This document shows, one piece after another, positions 16,425 to 23,859 of a stretch of DNA of 64,000 nt. Numbering within the stretch: position 1 is the stretch's first letter; each line of letters opens with the position of its first letter. Source of the DNA: Pontibacter akesuensis. Lineage in GTDB: Bacteria > Bacteroidota > Bacteroidia > Cytophagales > Hymenobacteraceae. The stretch spans positions 4,340,001 through 4,404,000 of the forward strand of contig NZ_CP014766.1 of NCBI RefSeq assembly GCF_001611675.1, in the 5' to 3' direction. The translations under genes were made by a program, and so were the position numbers. The notes beneath the pieces are model-generated. The model was not told the origin of the DNA. It ran no database searches and saw only the letters and a list, made by a program, of their open reading frames with translations.

Positions 16425-16886
16425 TTAAAACTTTCTGTCCTGGCTGGCCATGGCGTCGTCGATGCTGAGCCGGCCAGCTCCTCCCACCGTCAAGGCCCAG
16501 GCCATGCCAATTACCAGCAGGTGGTATTCGTAACCCTCGCCGGCCTGGCTGCCGCTCCAGTTCATAAAAAAGCCATAGGGGAGGTGCACGTTCAGGATTA
16601 TACCAATAAACAGCAACACAAAGCACAGGCCCCACAACCGCGTCCAGAAGCCAAGTATGAGGCAGATGGAGCCAATCACTTCAATAATAATGACGAGCCA
16701 GCCAAGCCAGCCCGGCATTCCGGACATCTGCTCAAACGCCTGCATAAAGCCCGCGGGCCCGTGGCCCCCAAACCAGCCAAACAGTTTCTGTGCCCCATGC
16801 GGAAACATCACCAGCCCGAGGAAAACGCGAAGTATGGTTAAGCTCCAGGTATCCGGTGTTTGAAGTATTCTGTCTTTGAAGGCCAT
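16425..16886 (-). CDS. DoxX family membrane protein
   Basis: A 153-residue inner-membrane protein with four hydrophobic segments, of the DoxX family (quinone-linked oxidoreductase subunits and relatives of unknown role). Family features: LRVFLGLVMFPHGAQKLFGWFGG near the start (FPHGAQKLFGWFGG is the key part), IIIEVIGSICLILGF in TM2, and a C-terminal GAGRLSIDD. The 67-bp gap from the TRIC-type gene upstream and the same strand suggest possible co-transcription. It ends 15 bp from the convergent ferritin-like gene with no obvious terminator between. Confidence 0.88.
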   Translation of the reverse strand: MAFKDRILQTPDTWSLTILRVFLGLVMFPHGAQKLFGWFGGHGPAGFMQAFEQMSGMPGWLGWLVIIIEVIGSICLILGFWTRLWGLCFVLLFIGIILNVHLPYGFFMNWSGSQAGEGYEYHLLVIGMAWALTVGGAGRLSIDDAMASQDRKF

Positions 16887-16953
16887 ACGTTATAGATTGA
16901 TCTGCAACATTGAACACTACGGATTTTTCAGCACGGGGATAACCGGCAGCGAT

Positions 16954-17577
16954 TTAGGGCTGGCGCAGCCGGTTGAACTTAGGCAGGCTTAAGTTATATT
17001 TCACCGCCAAGAGACGCATCACAATAATCAAGAGCACAGAGGAAATAAAGTTGATGTTCCGACCCACTTCCAGGTACTCCAGCCCCAGGTAAAAAGCGGC
17101 GCCCAGCAGGCAGGCGCTGGCGTAGAACTCCTGCCGAAACAACACCGGCACCTCGTTTGTCAGGATATCCCGGATCACGCCCCCCATCACTGCCGAAAAC
17201 ATGCCCATGATGGCCGCAATTTCCGGACTTGCCCCAAGGCTAAGGGCCTTTTCCATCCCAACAATAGTGAAGAGCGCGATTCCCAAAGTATCAAAAAGCA
17301 GGAAAGTGCGCCGTAGCCGCAACAGCCATTTGTAAAAGATACCGCTGAAGATAATGGCAGCGATAATGATGTAAAGCAGCGTTACGTCCTGTACCCACAC
17401 CAGCGGGTAGCTGCCCAACATGATATCACGGAGGCTTCCCCCGCCGATGGCAGTTACAAAACCGATAAAACCGGCGCCAAACCAATCCTGCTCCTGGTCG
17501 CGCTCGCTGGCGGCCAGTGCCCCGGACATGGCGAAGACCACGGTACCAATCAACTCAAGTATGTATTGTATTTCCAA
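16954..17577 (-). CDS. Trimeric intracellular cation channel family protein (YicG/UPF0126 type)
   Basis: A 207-residue protein with about seven membrane segments built from two repeats. Each repeat has the family motif with glycine-rich kink: AIGGGSLRDIMLG in the first and AVMGGVIRDILTNEVP in the second. Prokaryotic TRIC proteins conduct potassium or sodium. The N-terminus (ILELIGTVVFAMSGALAA) fits the family, and the ATG at 17577 is clear. Whether it acts as a channel here is inferred from family members of known structure. Confidence 0.92.
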   Translation of the reverse strand: MEIQYILELIGTVVFAMSGALAASERDQEQDWFGAGFIGFVTAIGGGSLRDIMLGSYPLVWVQDVTLLYIIIAAIIFSGIFYKWLLRLRRTFLLFDTLGIALFTIVGMEKALSLGASPEIAAIMGMFSAVMGGVIRDILTNEVPVLFRQEFYASACLLGAAFYLGLEYLEVGRNINFISSVLLIIVMRLLAVKYNLSLPKFNRLRQP

Positions 17578-17716
17578 GGCTGCTTTGCTAAAGCAGGCAA
17601 GTTACAAGGCTAAGGCTTCAGAATAAAATAAATAGGGAATAGATCGAGTGACAATGCCTCTCTATGCAACCAAAGCACTACTTACCGGGGTCTCTAATTT
17701 AAACAAGCTGAGAAAT

Positions 17717-18049
17717 ATGAAAAACATTACCCTTGTCGCTGCCCTAATTCTAGGATTTAGTTCTTGCAAGAAAGAAGCGTTAGAAACAGTTGAAACTACC
17801 ATGCACGTGAACTACTACAGGCAGTCCTGCCAGGGAGTGGGGGAGATGAAGTGTCTGCTTGTACAGGAAGGAAATCAGGTAGGATCCAGCGACTGGACCC
17901 TCTTCTATGACAGGATAGAAGGCTTCCAATATGAAGAGGGGTTTACCTATGTTCTAAGAGTAAGAGTTGAAAAAGTGGAAAACCCACCTGCAGACGGATC
18001 AAGCCGAAAGTACATCCTGTTAAAGATTATATCTAAAGATGAGGTGTAG
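17717..18049 (+). CDS. DUF4377 lipoprotein
   Basis: A 110-residue lipoprotein. The signal peptide MKNITLVAALILGFSSCKK has a lipobox (GFSSC). The mature part matches DUF4377: a conserved C-x-G-V-G-x-M-x-C segment (SCQGVGEMKCLLVQ), WTLFYDRIEGF, and FTYVLRVRVEKVENPPADGS (shown within 20 residues). DUF4377 is often fused to HslJ-like domains and has no established role. I chose the ATG at 17717 because it gives a proper signal peptide; the region before it is not protein-like. Confidence 0.85.
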   Translation: MKNITLVAALILGFSSCKKEALETVETTMHVNYYRQSCQGVGEMKCLLVQEGNQVGSSDWTLFYDRIEGFQYEEGFTYVLRVRVEKVENPPADGSSRKYILLKIISKDEV

Positions 18050-18084
18050 CTACACTTCTCCTTAACGACGCAAAAAGAAACTAA

Positions 18085-18564
18085 CTACTCCTGCGGCAGC
18101 ACTTCCTGCCACCGCTCGCTTTCAGCATAAGCTTTGATAACAAGATTGCGCTGCTGCAGCAACTGCGTCATGTACTTCTTCAGAAAAAGCTTGTCTGCAA
18201 GCTTACCCAGGATGCCAAGAGGGGAAGTATAATCAAAGATATCCTGCATGGTAGTCAGCTCATTATTATACTTAAATGAATGCGTGTGGTGAAAGCGCCG
18301 AAATGATCCCTGCACCATCTCATCCACAAAGTATGTCGGCCGTTCAAAAGCGGTAATTTTGCTTGTCAGGTGCTGCCAAATCCCAAAATGTTTAGCCCGC
18401 CACGTTACTTCCTGATTTAGGTTGATAAGTCCTTCCGTTATACCTGCCACCGCGGTTTCCTGTGTGGCAGCAGTTGATAGTTGATGCAGGTCTATACTCC
18501 GGCTCAGGTCAAAGCAGCGTGCAGCGGGAGCAGCAATAAGGGTTTCCAGGTAGATGACAGGCAT
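18085..18564 (-). CDS. SRPBCC (START/polyketide-cyclase-like) protein
   Basis: A 159-residue soluble protein of the SRPBCC superfamily, a helix-grip fold binding small hydrophobic ligands. Evidence: IYLETLIAAPAARCFDLSRS at the N-terminus, ITEGLINLNQEVTWRAKHFG, FVDEMVQGSFRRFHHTH, and the C-terminal long helix from LGKLADKLFLKKYM to AESERWQ. The same arrangement is seen in proteins often named cell-division inhibitor-like SRPBCC, without proof of that role. The ATG at 18564 gives the family start. It lies 65 bp behind the TonB receptor on the same strand. Confidence 0.82.
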   Translation of the reverse strand: MPVIYLETLIAAPAARCFDLSRSIDLHQLSTAATQETAVAGITEGLINLNQEVTWRAKHFGIWQHLTSKITAFERPTYFVDEMVQGSFRRFHHTHSFKYNNELTTMQDIFDYTSPLGILGKLADKLFLKKYMTQLLQQRNLVIKAYAESERWQEVLPQE

Positions 18565-18629
18565 AAGACAAGATAAGAAGCGTTTGCTATACTTCCTCAC
18601 GTTTGCAAGTATAAACCCCACAACCTGCC

Positions 18630-20906
18630 TTACATCAAACCGAATTTTATCCCAAAGAAGAAGGTCCTGGGCCGCGCTGGACCATAAATGTAGTTGCTGT
18701 CACGGAAAGCACCTGTGTCAAAATCGCTCTGGTAGGCATTGAAAATGTTCTGCACGCCCGCGTTTAGCTGGAGGTCTTTTTCTAAACTTTTAAGGGTGAA
18801 GCGGTAGGAGAGCTTCAGGTTGTTTTCAAGGAAGGATGGGGAAGTATATAGTACGTCTTTTACCACGCCTGGCGCACCCGCAAAATGTGGCACCAGCATT
18901 GGCCCGGTATACACCCCAGAGAAAGTAGCGTTGAATCGGCTTTGCGGCAGTAACGTGAGCACATAATACCCATAGGCATCGGGCGAGCGCAGGTAGGTTC
19001 TGGTGCCGGCGATCTCTTCCGACCATGCCACTGGCGCGTCATACCGCGACTTCTGAAACGTAAATCCGGCCTCTAACTGAAAGCGCTGATCATAATTCAG
19101 CCTTCCCTCCAACGTAACTCCCTTTACCGTGGAAAGGCTTCCGTTTTTACGCAGCAACTGCTGGTTGCCGCTTTCGTCAGTGCCTATTTCCTCCAGCACA
19201 AATGCACCCTGAAGCCGTGTGTAGAAGCCATCCACTGTGAAGCCATATATCATTTGCTCAGTCGCTTTATTAAAATCCACCGAAAGGTTAAGGCTGTTGG
19301 ATGTTTCTTCCCGTAAGTCCGGGTCCAGCTGAATCAGGGAGATGCCGCCGCCTGCAAAGGCAATGTGCATGTCAGTCTCAAAGGCTTGTGGTGCCTTGAA
19401 ACCACGGGCATAGGAGGTCCGGATTTGAGTGGTGGTGCCCAGCTTGTAAAGCAGGTTCAGGCGGGGCGTCAGTATCAGCCTGTCTACGTTGGAATGTCTG
19501 TTTATCCGGACCCCTGAAAGCACGGTCAAGGCCGCATTCACGTCCCAATCACTTTGCAGAAACAAGCCTGTTAGATTTGTTCTCTGGTCGATCAGGTAAC
19601 CGTGTGCTTCGATTTCATCAAAGGTATACTCATACTGATGCTCAGCACCTGTCGTGAAGGTGTTGGTGCCCCCTAAAAAAGACGGAGCCTTAACGTTGAA
19701 CTGGAAACCGCCCTGCAAGGTGTGGTTCCTGGTGCTGCCCCAGCCATCCGATTGCCCAATGCCCGTGTAATGGCTTCTTTTTGTATTTTGGCCCGAGCCA
19801 TACAGGCTGTAGGAGGTATTATTTTTGCCGGAATGATCCCAATTAAAGCCGCCCACAAGTATGTTCTGTAGCCTGTATTCCGATTGGTCTGCTTTGTCTG
19901 CTGGGCCTTCCAGTTTGTTGCCGCCATGCCGCTCTTCGTTAATGCTCCATCCATTCACGTCTATTGCATCATTTGCGGTCGGTTTGAAAAAGGAGTTGAA
20001 GCCGAAAGAGTTGTTCACCAGTTCTGGTAACTCCGAAAATCCGTCCCCGTTAGCATCGAAGGCTCCTTTGTCGCGGTGCGAGGCAAAAAAGGAAACACCG
20101 GCATTGCGTGCCTCATTGACAGTGTTAATGTTGGCATTCAGAAAGTGATCCCATGCCTTACCGCCCACCACAGAAGAGTTGGAGGAGAAAGTATAGGTGC
20201 TTTCCTCCGGCTCTTTTGTGATGATATTAACCGTTCCGGCAATGGCACTGGAGCCATACAAAACAGAACCTCCGCCGCGCACTACCTCCACACGCGCCAC
20301 CATGTTTGCCGGTATCTGCTCTAACCCATAAAGGCTCATTAGGGCATTAAACACAGGTCGGCTATTGATAAGCACCTGAGAGTAGGAGCCGCCAAGGCCA
20401 TTCATACGCAATTGTGTGTAACTGCAGGTTTGGCAGTCGGTTTCCATCCGCAGGCCCGGCTGAAAGCAAAGTCCTTCAGAGAGCGTATTTGACTGCGTGA
20501 AACTAAATACCTTGCTGTCCAGCACGTTGACAGCAACAGGGCTTTCCAGCCTGCGCCGCTCTGTGCGCGTACCTGTTACAACCACCTCATTTAATGTCGC
20601 ATTCGCCTCAGCCATGTGGATGGCAACGGTAGTGGCAGCATTTGCAAAAACCTGCACCTTTTGGTGATGTGGCTTATATCCGATAGCAGAAACCACTAAC
20701 TCATAAGTGCCTGTTGGAACATTGCTTAAGCTAAAGTAGCCTTTCTCATTAGTTGGAGTTCCTAAGGAAGTATGCAGCAGTGCTACACTAGCATAGGGCA
20801 CTGCTGCGTCGTTGGCAAATATTTTCCCTTCAATGGTTCCTACTGTTTGTCCAAATATGGACGGACTTAGGAACAGGGCAAACAGGAGTGTAATATTAAA
20901 CTTCAT
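18630..20906 (-). CDS. TonB-dependent receptor
   Basis: A 758-residue outer-membrane transporter. A signal peptide (ending SPSIFGQ) is followed by a CarboxypepD_reg-like domain (about 22-105), a TonB plug (about 115-230, with RRLESPVAVNVLDS and VEVVRGGGSVLYGSSAIAG) and a 22-strand barrel ending RPRTFFFGIKFGLM. Two close cysteines (DCQTCSYTQL, residues near 155) lie in the plug and may form a disulfide or bind metal. Length and plug resemble small iron-siderophore, haem or cobalamin receptors. A -7 element and an overlapping inverted-repeat operator upstream suggest repression by a metal-sensing regulator, so metal uptake is likely; the substrate is unproven. Confidence 0.92.
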   Translation of the reverse strand: MKFNITLLFALFLSPSIFGQTVGTIEGKIFANDAAVPYASVALLHTSLGTPTNEKGYFSLSNVPTGTYELVVSAIGYKPHHQKVQVFANAATTVAIHMAEANATLNEVVVTGTRTERRRLESPVAVNVLDSKVFSFTQSNTLSEGLCFQPGLRMETDCQTCSYTQLRMNGLGGSYSQVLINSRPVFNALMSLYGLEQIPANMVARVEVVRGGGSVLYGSSAIAGTVNIITKEPEESTYTFSSNSSVVGGKAWDHFLNANINTVNEARNAGVSFFASHRDKGAFDANGDGFSELPELVNNSFGFNSFFKPTANDAIDVNGWSINEERHGGNKLEGPADKADQSEYRLQNILVGGFNWDHSGKNNTSYSLYGSGQNTKRSHYTGIGQSDGWGSTRNHTLQGGFQFNVKAPSFLGGTNTFTTGAEHQYEYTFDEIEAHGYLIDQRTNLTGLFLQSDWDVNAALTVLSGVRINRHSNVDRLILTPRLNLLYKLGTTTQIRTSYARGFKAPQAFETDMHIAFAGGGISLIQLDPDLREETSNSLNLSVDFNKATEQMIYGFTVDGFYTRLQGAFVLEEIGTDESGNQQLLRKNGSLSTVKGVTLEGRLNYDQRFQLEAGFTFQKSRYDAPVAWSEEIAGTRTYLRSPDAYGYYVLTLLPQSRFNATFSGVYTGPMLVPHFAGAPGVVKDVLYTSPSFLENNLKLSYRFTLKSLEKDLQLNAGVQNIFNAYQSDFDTGAFRDSNYIYGPARPRTFFFGIKFGLM

Positions 20907-20925
20907 TTTGAGAGTAGGTGATAAA

Positions 20926-20933
20926 CAAAATTA
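20926..20933 (-). promoter_or_regulatory. -7 promoter element of the TonB receptor
   Basis: On the minus strand TAATTTTG, an exact TAnnTTTG match, 20 bp before the ATG. The -33 region falls on the inverted-repeat operator at 20952-20977. Confidence 0.6.
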
Positions 20934-20951
20934 CACATGAATAATATATAA

Positions 20952-20977
20952 TTTAGACTAATCTAAACTTAAGATTA
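20952..20977. promoter_or_regulatory. Inverted-repeat operator, DtxR/IdeR-like
   Basis: TTTAGA-CTAA-TCTAAA (20952-20967) is a perfect inverted repeat. It overlaps a second one, TAATCT (20959-20964) with AGATTA (20972-20977). The half-site TTAGA/TTAG resembles iron- and manganese-sensing DtxR-family boxes (TTAGGTTAGCCTAACC type). Its place over the -33 region of the receptor promoter fits a repressor site. The regulator gene is not in the window. Confidence 0.55.
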
Positions 20978-21055
20978 GGCACATTTGTTTCACCTGCTAA
21001 TTAAAAACTATAAATGTTGTTCCATAAGCATGGAGGGAGGAGTTAATAAAACAAA

Positions 21056-21083
21056 AGCGCCACCCGGATTAGGAGGTGACGCT
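21056..21083 (-). terminator. Terminator of the sirtuin gene
   Basis: AGCGCCACC pairs with GGTGACGCT around a 10-nt loop (one mismatch); on the minus strand it is followed by TTTTGTTTTATT. It lies 26 bp after the stop codon. Confidence 0.6.
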
Positions 21084-21108
21084 CTTATTTAAATTAAAAA
21101 TTTAGTGC

Positions 21109-21804
21109 CTATTTATACTTGTCGAGAAGAAGCTGTTTTACTTTTTGCATGCCTGTGCTTGCCTTTTCTTCGTACCGGTGTACATTCGCTCGCTGCCGCA
21201 TACTGGGCAAATTGGGGTCTACCACAAAGATGGGTACATCCGGGTCCACCAGATCCACCAGCCCGGCTGCGGGGTATACTACCAGCGAGGTGCCCACTAC
21301 CAGAAAGATATCAGCCTGCACTGTTTCTTCGGCCGCTTTCTCCATCATGGGCACGGGTTCGCCAAACCAGACGATATTCGGTCTTAGTTGTGATCCCTTC
21401 TCACATTTGTCACCTACATTCAATTCCCAGCCATCCATAAGGTAAACCAGGTTTGGGTCCAGCGTGCTGCGGCTCTCGAACAATTTCCCATGTAGGTGAA
21501 TCACATTGCTGGAGCCGGCCCGCTCGTGCAGGTCGTCCACGTTTTGTGTGATAATGCGCACATCAAAACTTTCTTCCAACTCTGCCAAAGCCAGATGCGC
21601 CGCATTAGGTTTAACACTGTGGGCATTTTTGCGACGCTGGTTGTAAAAGTCCAGCACCAGCTCCGGGTCTTTGCGCCAGCCTTGCGGCGAGGCGACATCC
21701 ATCACATCGTGCCCTTCCCATAGCCCGTCGGCATCCCGGAAAGTGGCAATTCCGCTTTCAGCGCTTATACCTGCACCTGTTAATACCACCAGTCTTTTTT
21801 TCAT
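21109..21804 (-). CDS. cobB: NAD-dependent protein deacylase (SIR2 family)
   Basis: A 231-residue sirtuin removing acyl groups from lysines with NAD as co-substrate. Motifs: LTGAGISAESGIATFRDADG (residues 9-28), TQNVDDLHERAGS (about 85), the catalytic histidine in HLHG, and GTSLVVYPAAGL. The four zinc-binding cysteines of most sirtuins are absent (only one cysteine, in DKCEKG); this short zinc-less form is what I recall from other Bacteroidetes. It is divergent from the P-loop kinase gene at 21945, with 140 bp between. Followed by its own terminator. Confidence 0.93.
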   Translation of the reverse strand: MKKRLVVLTGAGISAESGIATFRDADGLWEGHDVMDVASPQGWRKDPELVLDFYNQRRKNAHSVKPNAAHLALAELEESFDVRIITQNVDDLHERAGSSNVIHLHGKLFESRSTLDPNLVYLMDGWELNVGDKCEKGSQLRPNIVWFGEPVPMMEKAAEETVQADIFLVVGTSLVVYPAAGLVDLVDPDVPIFVVDPNLPSMRQRANVHRYEEKASTGMQKVKQLLLDKYK

Positions 21805-21944
21805 CGCGTTATGCTTGTTTTATACTTCACTTGTACCATAGTAGGTCTTTGAGGTTATAAGAGAGACAGCGCTTTTATGTTGCACGCATCATGAGCGGCA
21901 TTGGAATCGTTAAGGTATACAGATCAGGAACAATAAAAAAGTAA

Positions 21945-22418
21945 ATGCAGGCCATCATCTTTTGCGGCATCCAAGCCAGCGGTAAATCCACTTATTACAA
22001 AGAGCACTTCTTTAACAGCCACGTGCGTATCAGTATGGACCTGCTGCGCACGCGAAACCGGGAAAGCCTTTTTTTGGAGGCCTGCCTACGCAGCAACATG
22101 CGGTTTGTGGTAGACAACACCAATCCCACCGCTGAAGAAAGAGCAAAATACATTCATCTGGCGAAGGCCGCGAAGTATGAGGTTCTTGGCTTTTACTTTG
22201 AAGCAAACTCCACGGAAGCTGTTGCCCGTAACAGCCTGCGCAGCGGACGGTTTAAGGTGCCGGATAAAGCCATCTATGGCACGCACAAAAAGCTGCAGCC
22301 ACCTACGCTGGCAGAGGGATATGACGCACTATACCTTGTCAGGCTGCTGCCTAACGGGCACTACCAAGTCCGGCAGCCAGGGCAGGAGGAGGATGGGAAA
22401 CAAAACGAAATAGCTTAA
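21945..22418 (+). CDS. P-loop kinase, polynucleotide-kinase-like
   Basis: A 157-residue ATP-binding protein with Walker A GIQASGKST (residues 8-16) and the second kinase motif FVVDNTNPTAEERAKYI (the DNTN block), as in the 5'-kinase domain of T4-type polynucleotide kinases and related zeta-toxin-like kinases. A lid arginine region RNSLRSGRFKVP follows. It lacks the phosphatase or ligase partner domains of RNA-repair Pnkp proteins. The substrate could be a nucleic acid 5' end or a small molecule; the sequence cannot decide. Start ATG at 21945, alone on +, divergent from the sirtuin. Confidence 0.82.
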   Translation: MQAIIFCGIQASGKSTYYKEHFFNSHVRISMDLLRTRNRESLFLEACLRSNMRFVVDNTNPTAEERAKYIHLAKAAKYEVLGFYFEANSTEAVARNSLRSGRFKVPDKAIYGTHKKLQPPTLAEGYDALYLVRLLPNGHYQVRQPGQEEDGKQNEIA

Positions 22419-22507
22419 ACACCATCTAAAGCAATTCTGAAAATTTATACCCACAGCAGCTGTGCATGCTGTTTCGGGCCTTGCTATCTTCGCTAAATTT
22501 TTCGAGT

Positions 22508-23737
22508 ATGATTCAACGAAGCGAGCGGCTCAACAATGTGTCTTACGACCTGTGCGGGCCATTATACGAGCGGGCTAAGGAGCTGGAGCTTCTGGGTCAC
22601 CACATCACAAAACTGAACATCGGCAATCCGGCGCCCTTTGGGTTTGATGCCCCTGCGGAAGTGATCGAAACTATTGTGCAGCACCTGCGCCATGCCCAGG
22701 GGTACTCTGACCACAAAGGTATTTTAAGTGCCCGTGAAGCCATAAAAGACTACTATACTTCTAAAGGCATTGCAGATATTCATACCGATGACATTTTCCT
22801 GGGTAACGGCTTAAGCGAACTGATCATGCACGCGGTGCAGGCGCTGCTGAACGAGGGGGATGAGGTGCTGGTACCGTCGCCAGATTACCCCCTGTGGACA
22901 GCTGCCGTTCGTTTTTCGGGTGGCAAAGCGGTGCATTACCTATGCGATGAGGAAGCGGAGTGGTTTCCGGATGTGGCGGATATCAAAAGCAAGATCAGCA
23001 GCAGGACACGCGCCATTGTTATCATCAATCCCAACAACCCCACAGGCGCTGTTTATTCTAAAGAGCTGCTGCAGGAACTGGTGAATTTGGCAGAACAGCA
23101 CAACCTTGTTATTTTCTCAGATGAGATATATGATAAGATTCTGTACGAGAACACACCTTATACTTCCACAGCCACGCTTTCGGACGAGGTGCTTTGTGTG
23201 ACCTTTAGCGGCTTATCCAAAAATTACCTGGCAGCAGGTTTCAGGGCAGGATGGATGCTGCTGACTGGCGCCAAAAGCAAATCAGCAGCTTATATTAATG
23301 GACTGAACACCTTGGCCAGCCTGCGCGTGTGCAGCAATGTGCCCGCTCAGTATGCCATTGCCGTAGCTCTAAAAGGCCAGCAGCACATCCACGACCTCAC
23401 CAAACCCACCGGACGACTGGGTGAGCAGCGGGCTATTTGCTACGAAAAGCTTACGGCTATACCGGGAATCACCTGCGTAAAGCCCAAAGGTGCTTTTTAC
23501 ATGTTCCCGAAACTTGACGTAAAGAAGTTTAACATCCAGGATGACCAGCAGTTTGCCCTGGATTTGCTTTCGGAGCAGCATGTGCTACTGGTGCAGGGCA
23601 GCGGCTTTAACTGGCAAAAGCCCGATCACTTCCGGGTAGTATACCTGCCCGAGAAAGCGCAGCTAAGTCAGACAATGGATAAGCTGGCTAACTTCCTCCA
23701 GACTTACCAGCAAGGTGTGTTGGAGTTAAAAAGTTAG
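22508..23737 (+). CDS. alaA: Pyridoxal-phosphate aminotransferase, AlaA-like
   Basis: A 409-residue class I aminotransferase closest in layout to glutamate-pyruvate aminotransferase AlaA. Signatures: LNIGNPAPFGFDAP at the start of the fold, GNGLSELI for cofactor phosphate, INPNNPTGAVY, SDEIYDKI and the PLP lysine at residue 238 in FSGLSKNYLAAGFRAGW. The ATG at 22508 gives the family length; upstream residues are hydrophobic and not conserved in type. A TATCTTCG at 22485-22492 could be a weak -7 element. A hairpin terminator follows at 23777. Confidence 0.88.
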   Translation: MIQRSERLNNVSYDLCGPLYERAKELELLGHHITKLNIGNPAPFGFDAPAEVIETIVQHLRHAQGYSDHKGILSAREAIKDYYTSKGIADIHTDDIFLGNGLSELIMHAVQALLNEGDEVLVPSPDYPLWTAAVRFSGGKAVHYLCDEEAEWFPDVADIKSKISSRTRAIVIINPNNPTGAVYSKELLQELVNLAEQHNLVIFSDEIYDKILYENTPYTSTATLSDEVLCVTFSGLSKNYLAAGFRAGWMLLTGAKSKSAAYINGLNTLASLRVCSNVPAQYAIAVALKGQQHIHDLTKPTGRLGEQRAICYEKLTAIPGITCVKPKGAFYMFPKLDVKKFNIQDDQQFALDLLSEQHVLLVQGSGFNWQKPDHFRVVYLPEKAQLSQTMDKLANFLQTYQQGVLELKS

Positions 23738-23776
23738 AGGGTTAATGAGGTAGAAAGTATAAAATGTCATTAATGA

Positions 23777-23811
23777 AAGAGCCGCAGCGGAATTCCGTTG
23801 CGGCTCTTTTT
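23777..23811 (+). terminator. Hairpin terminator after the aminotransferase
   Basis: A near-perfect palindrome AAGAGCCGCA...TGCGGCTCTT with GGAATTCC at its centre, followed by a T-run. A TATACTT copy of the dispersed motif lies at its 3' edge. Confidence 0.8.
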
Positions 23812-23859
23812 ATACTTGCCGAACCAATTCATAATTCAGCATTCATACTTCATCATTAA

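Noticed and set aside
21109..21804. Loss of zinc cysteines as evidence of an inactive sirtuin
   Set aside because: All NAD-binding and catalytic motifs are present, and I recall the same zinc-less short form from other Bacteroidetes.
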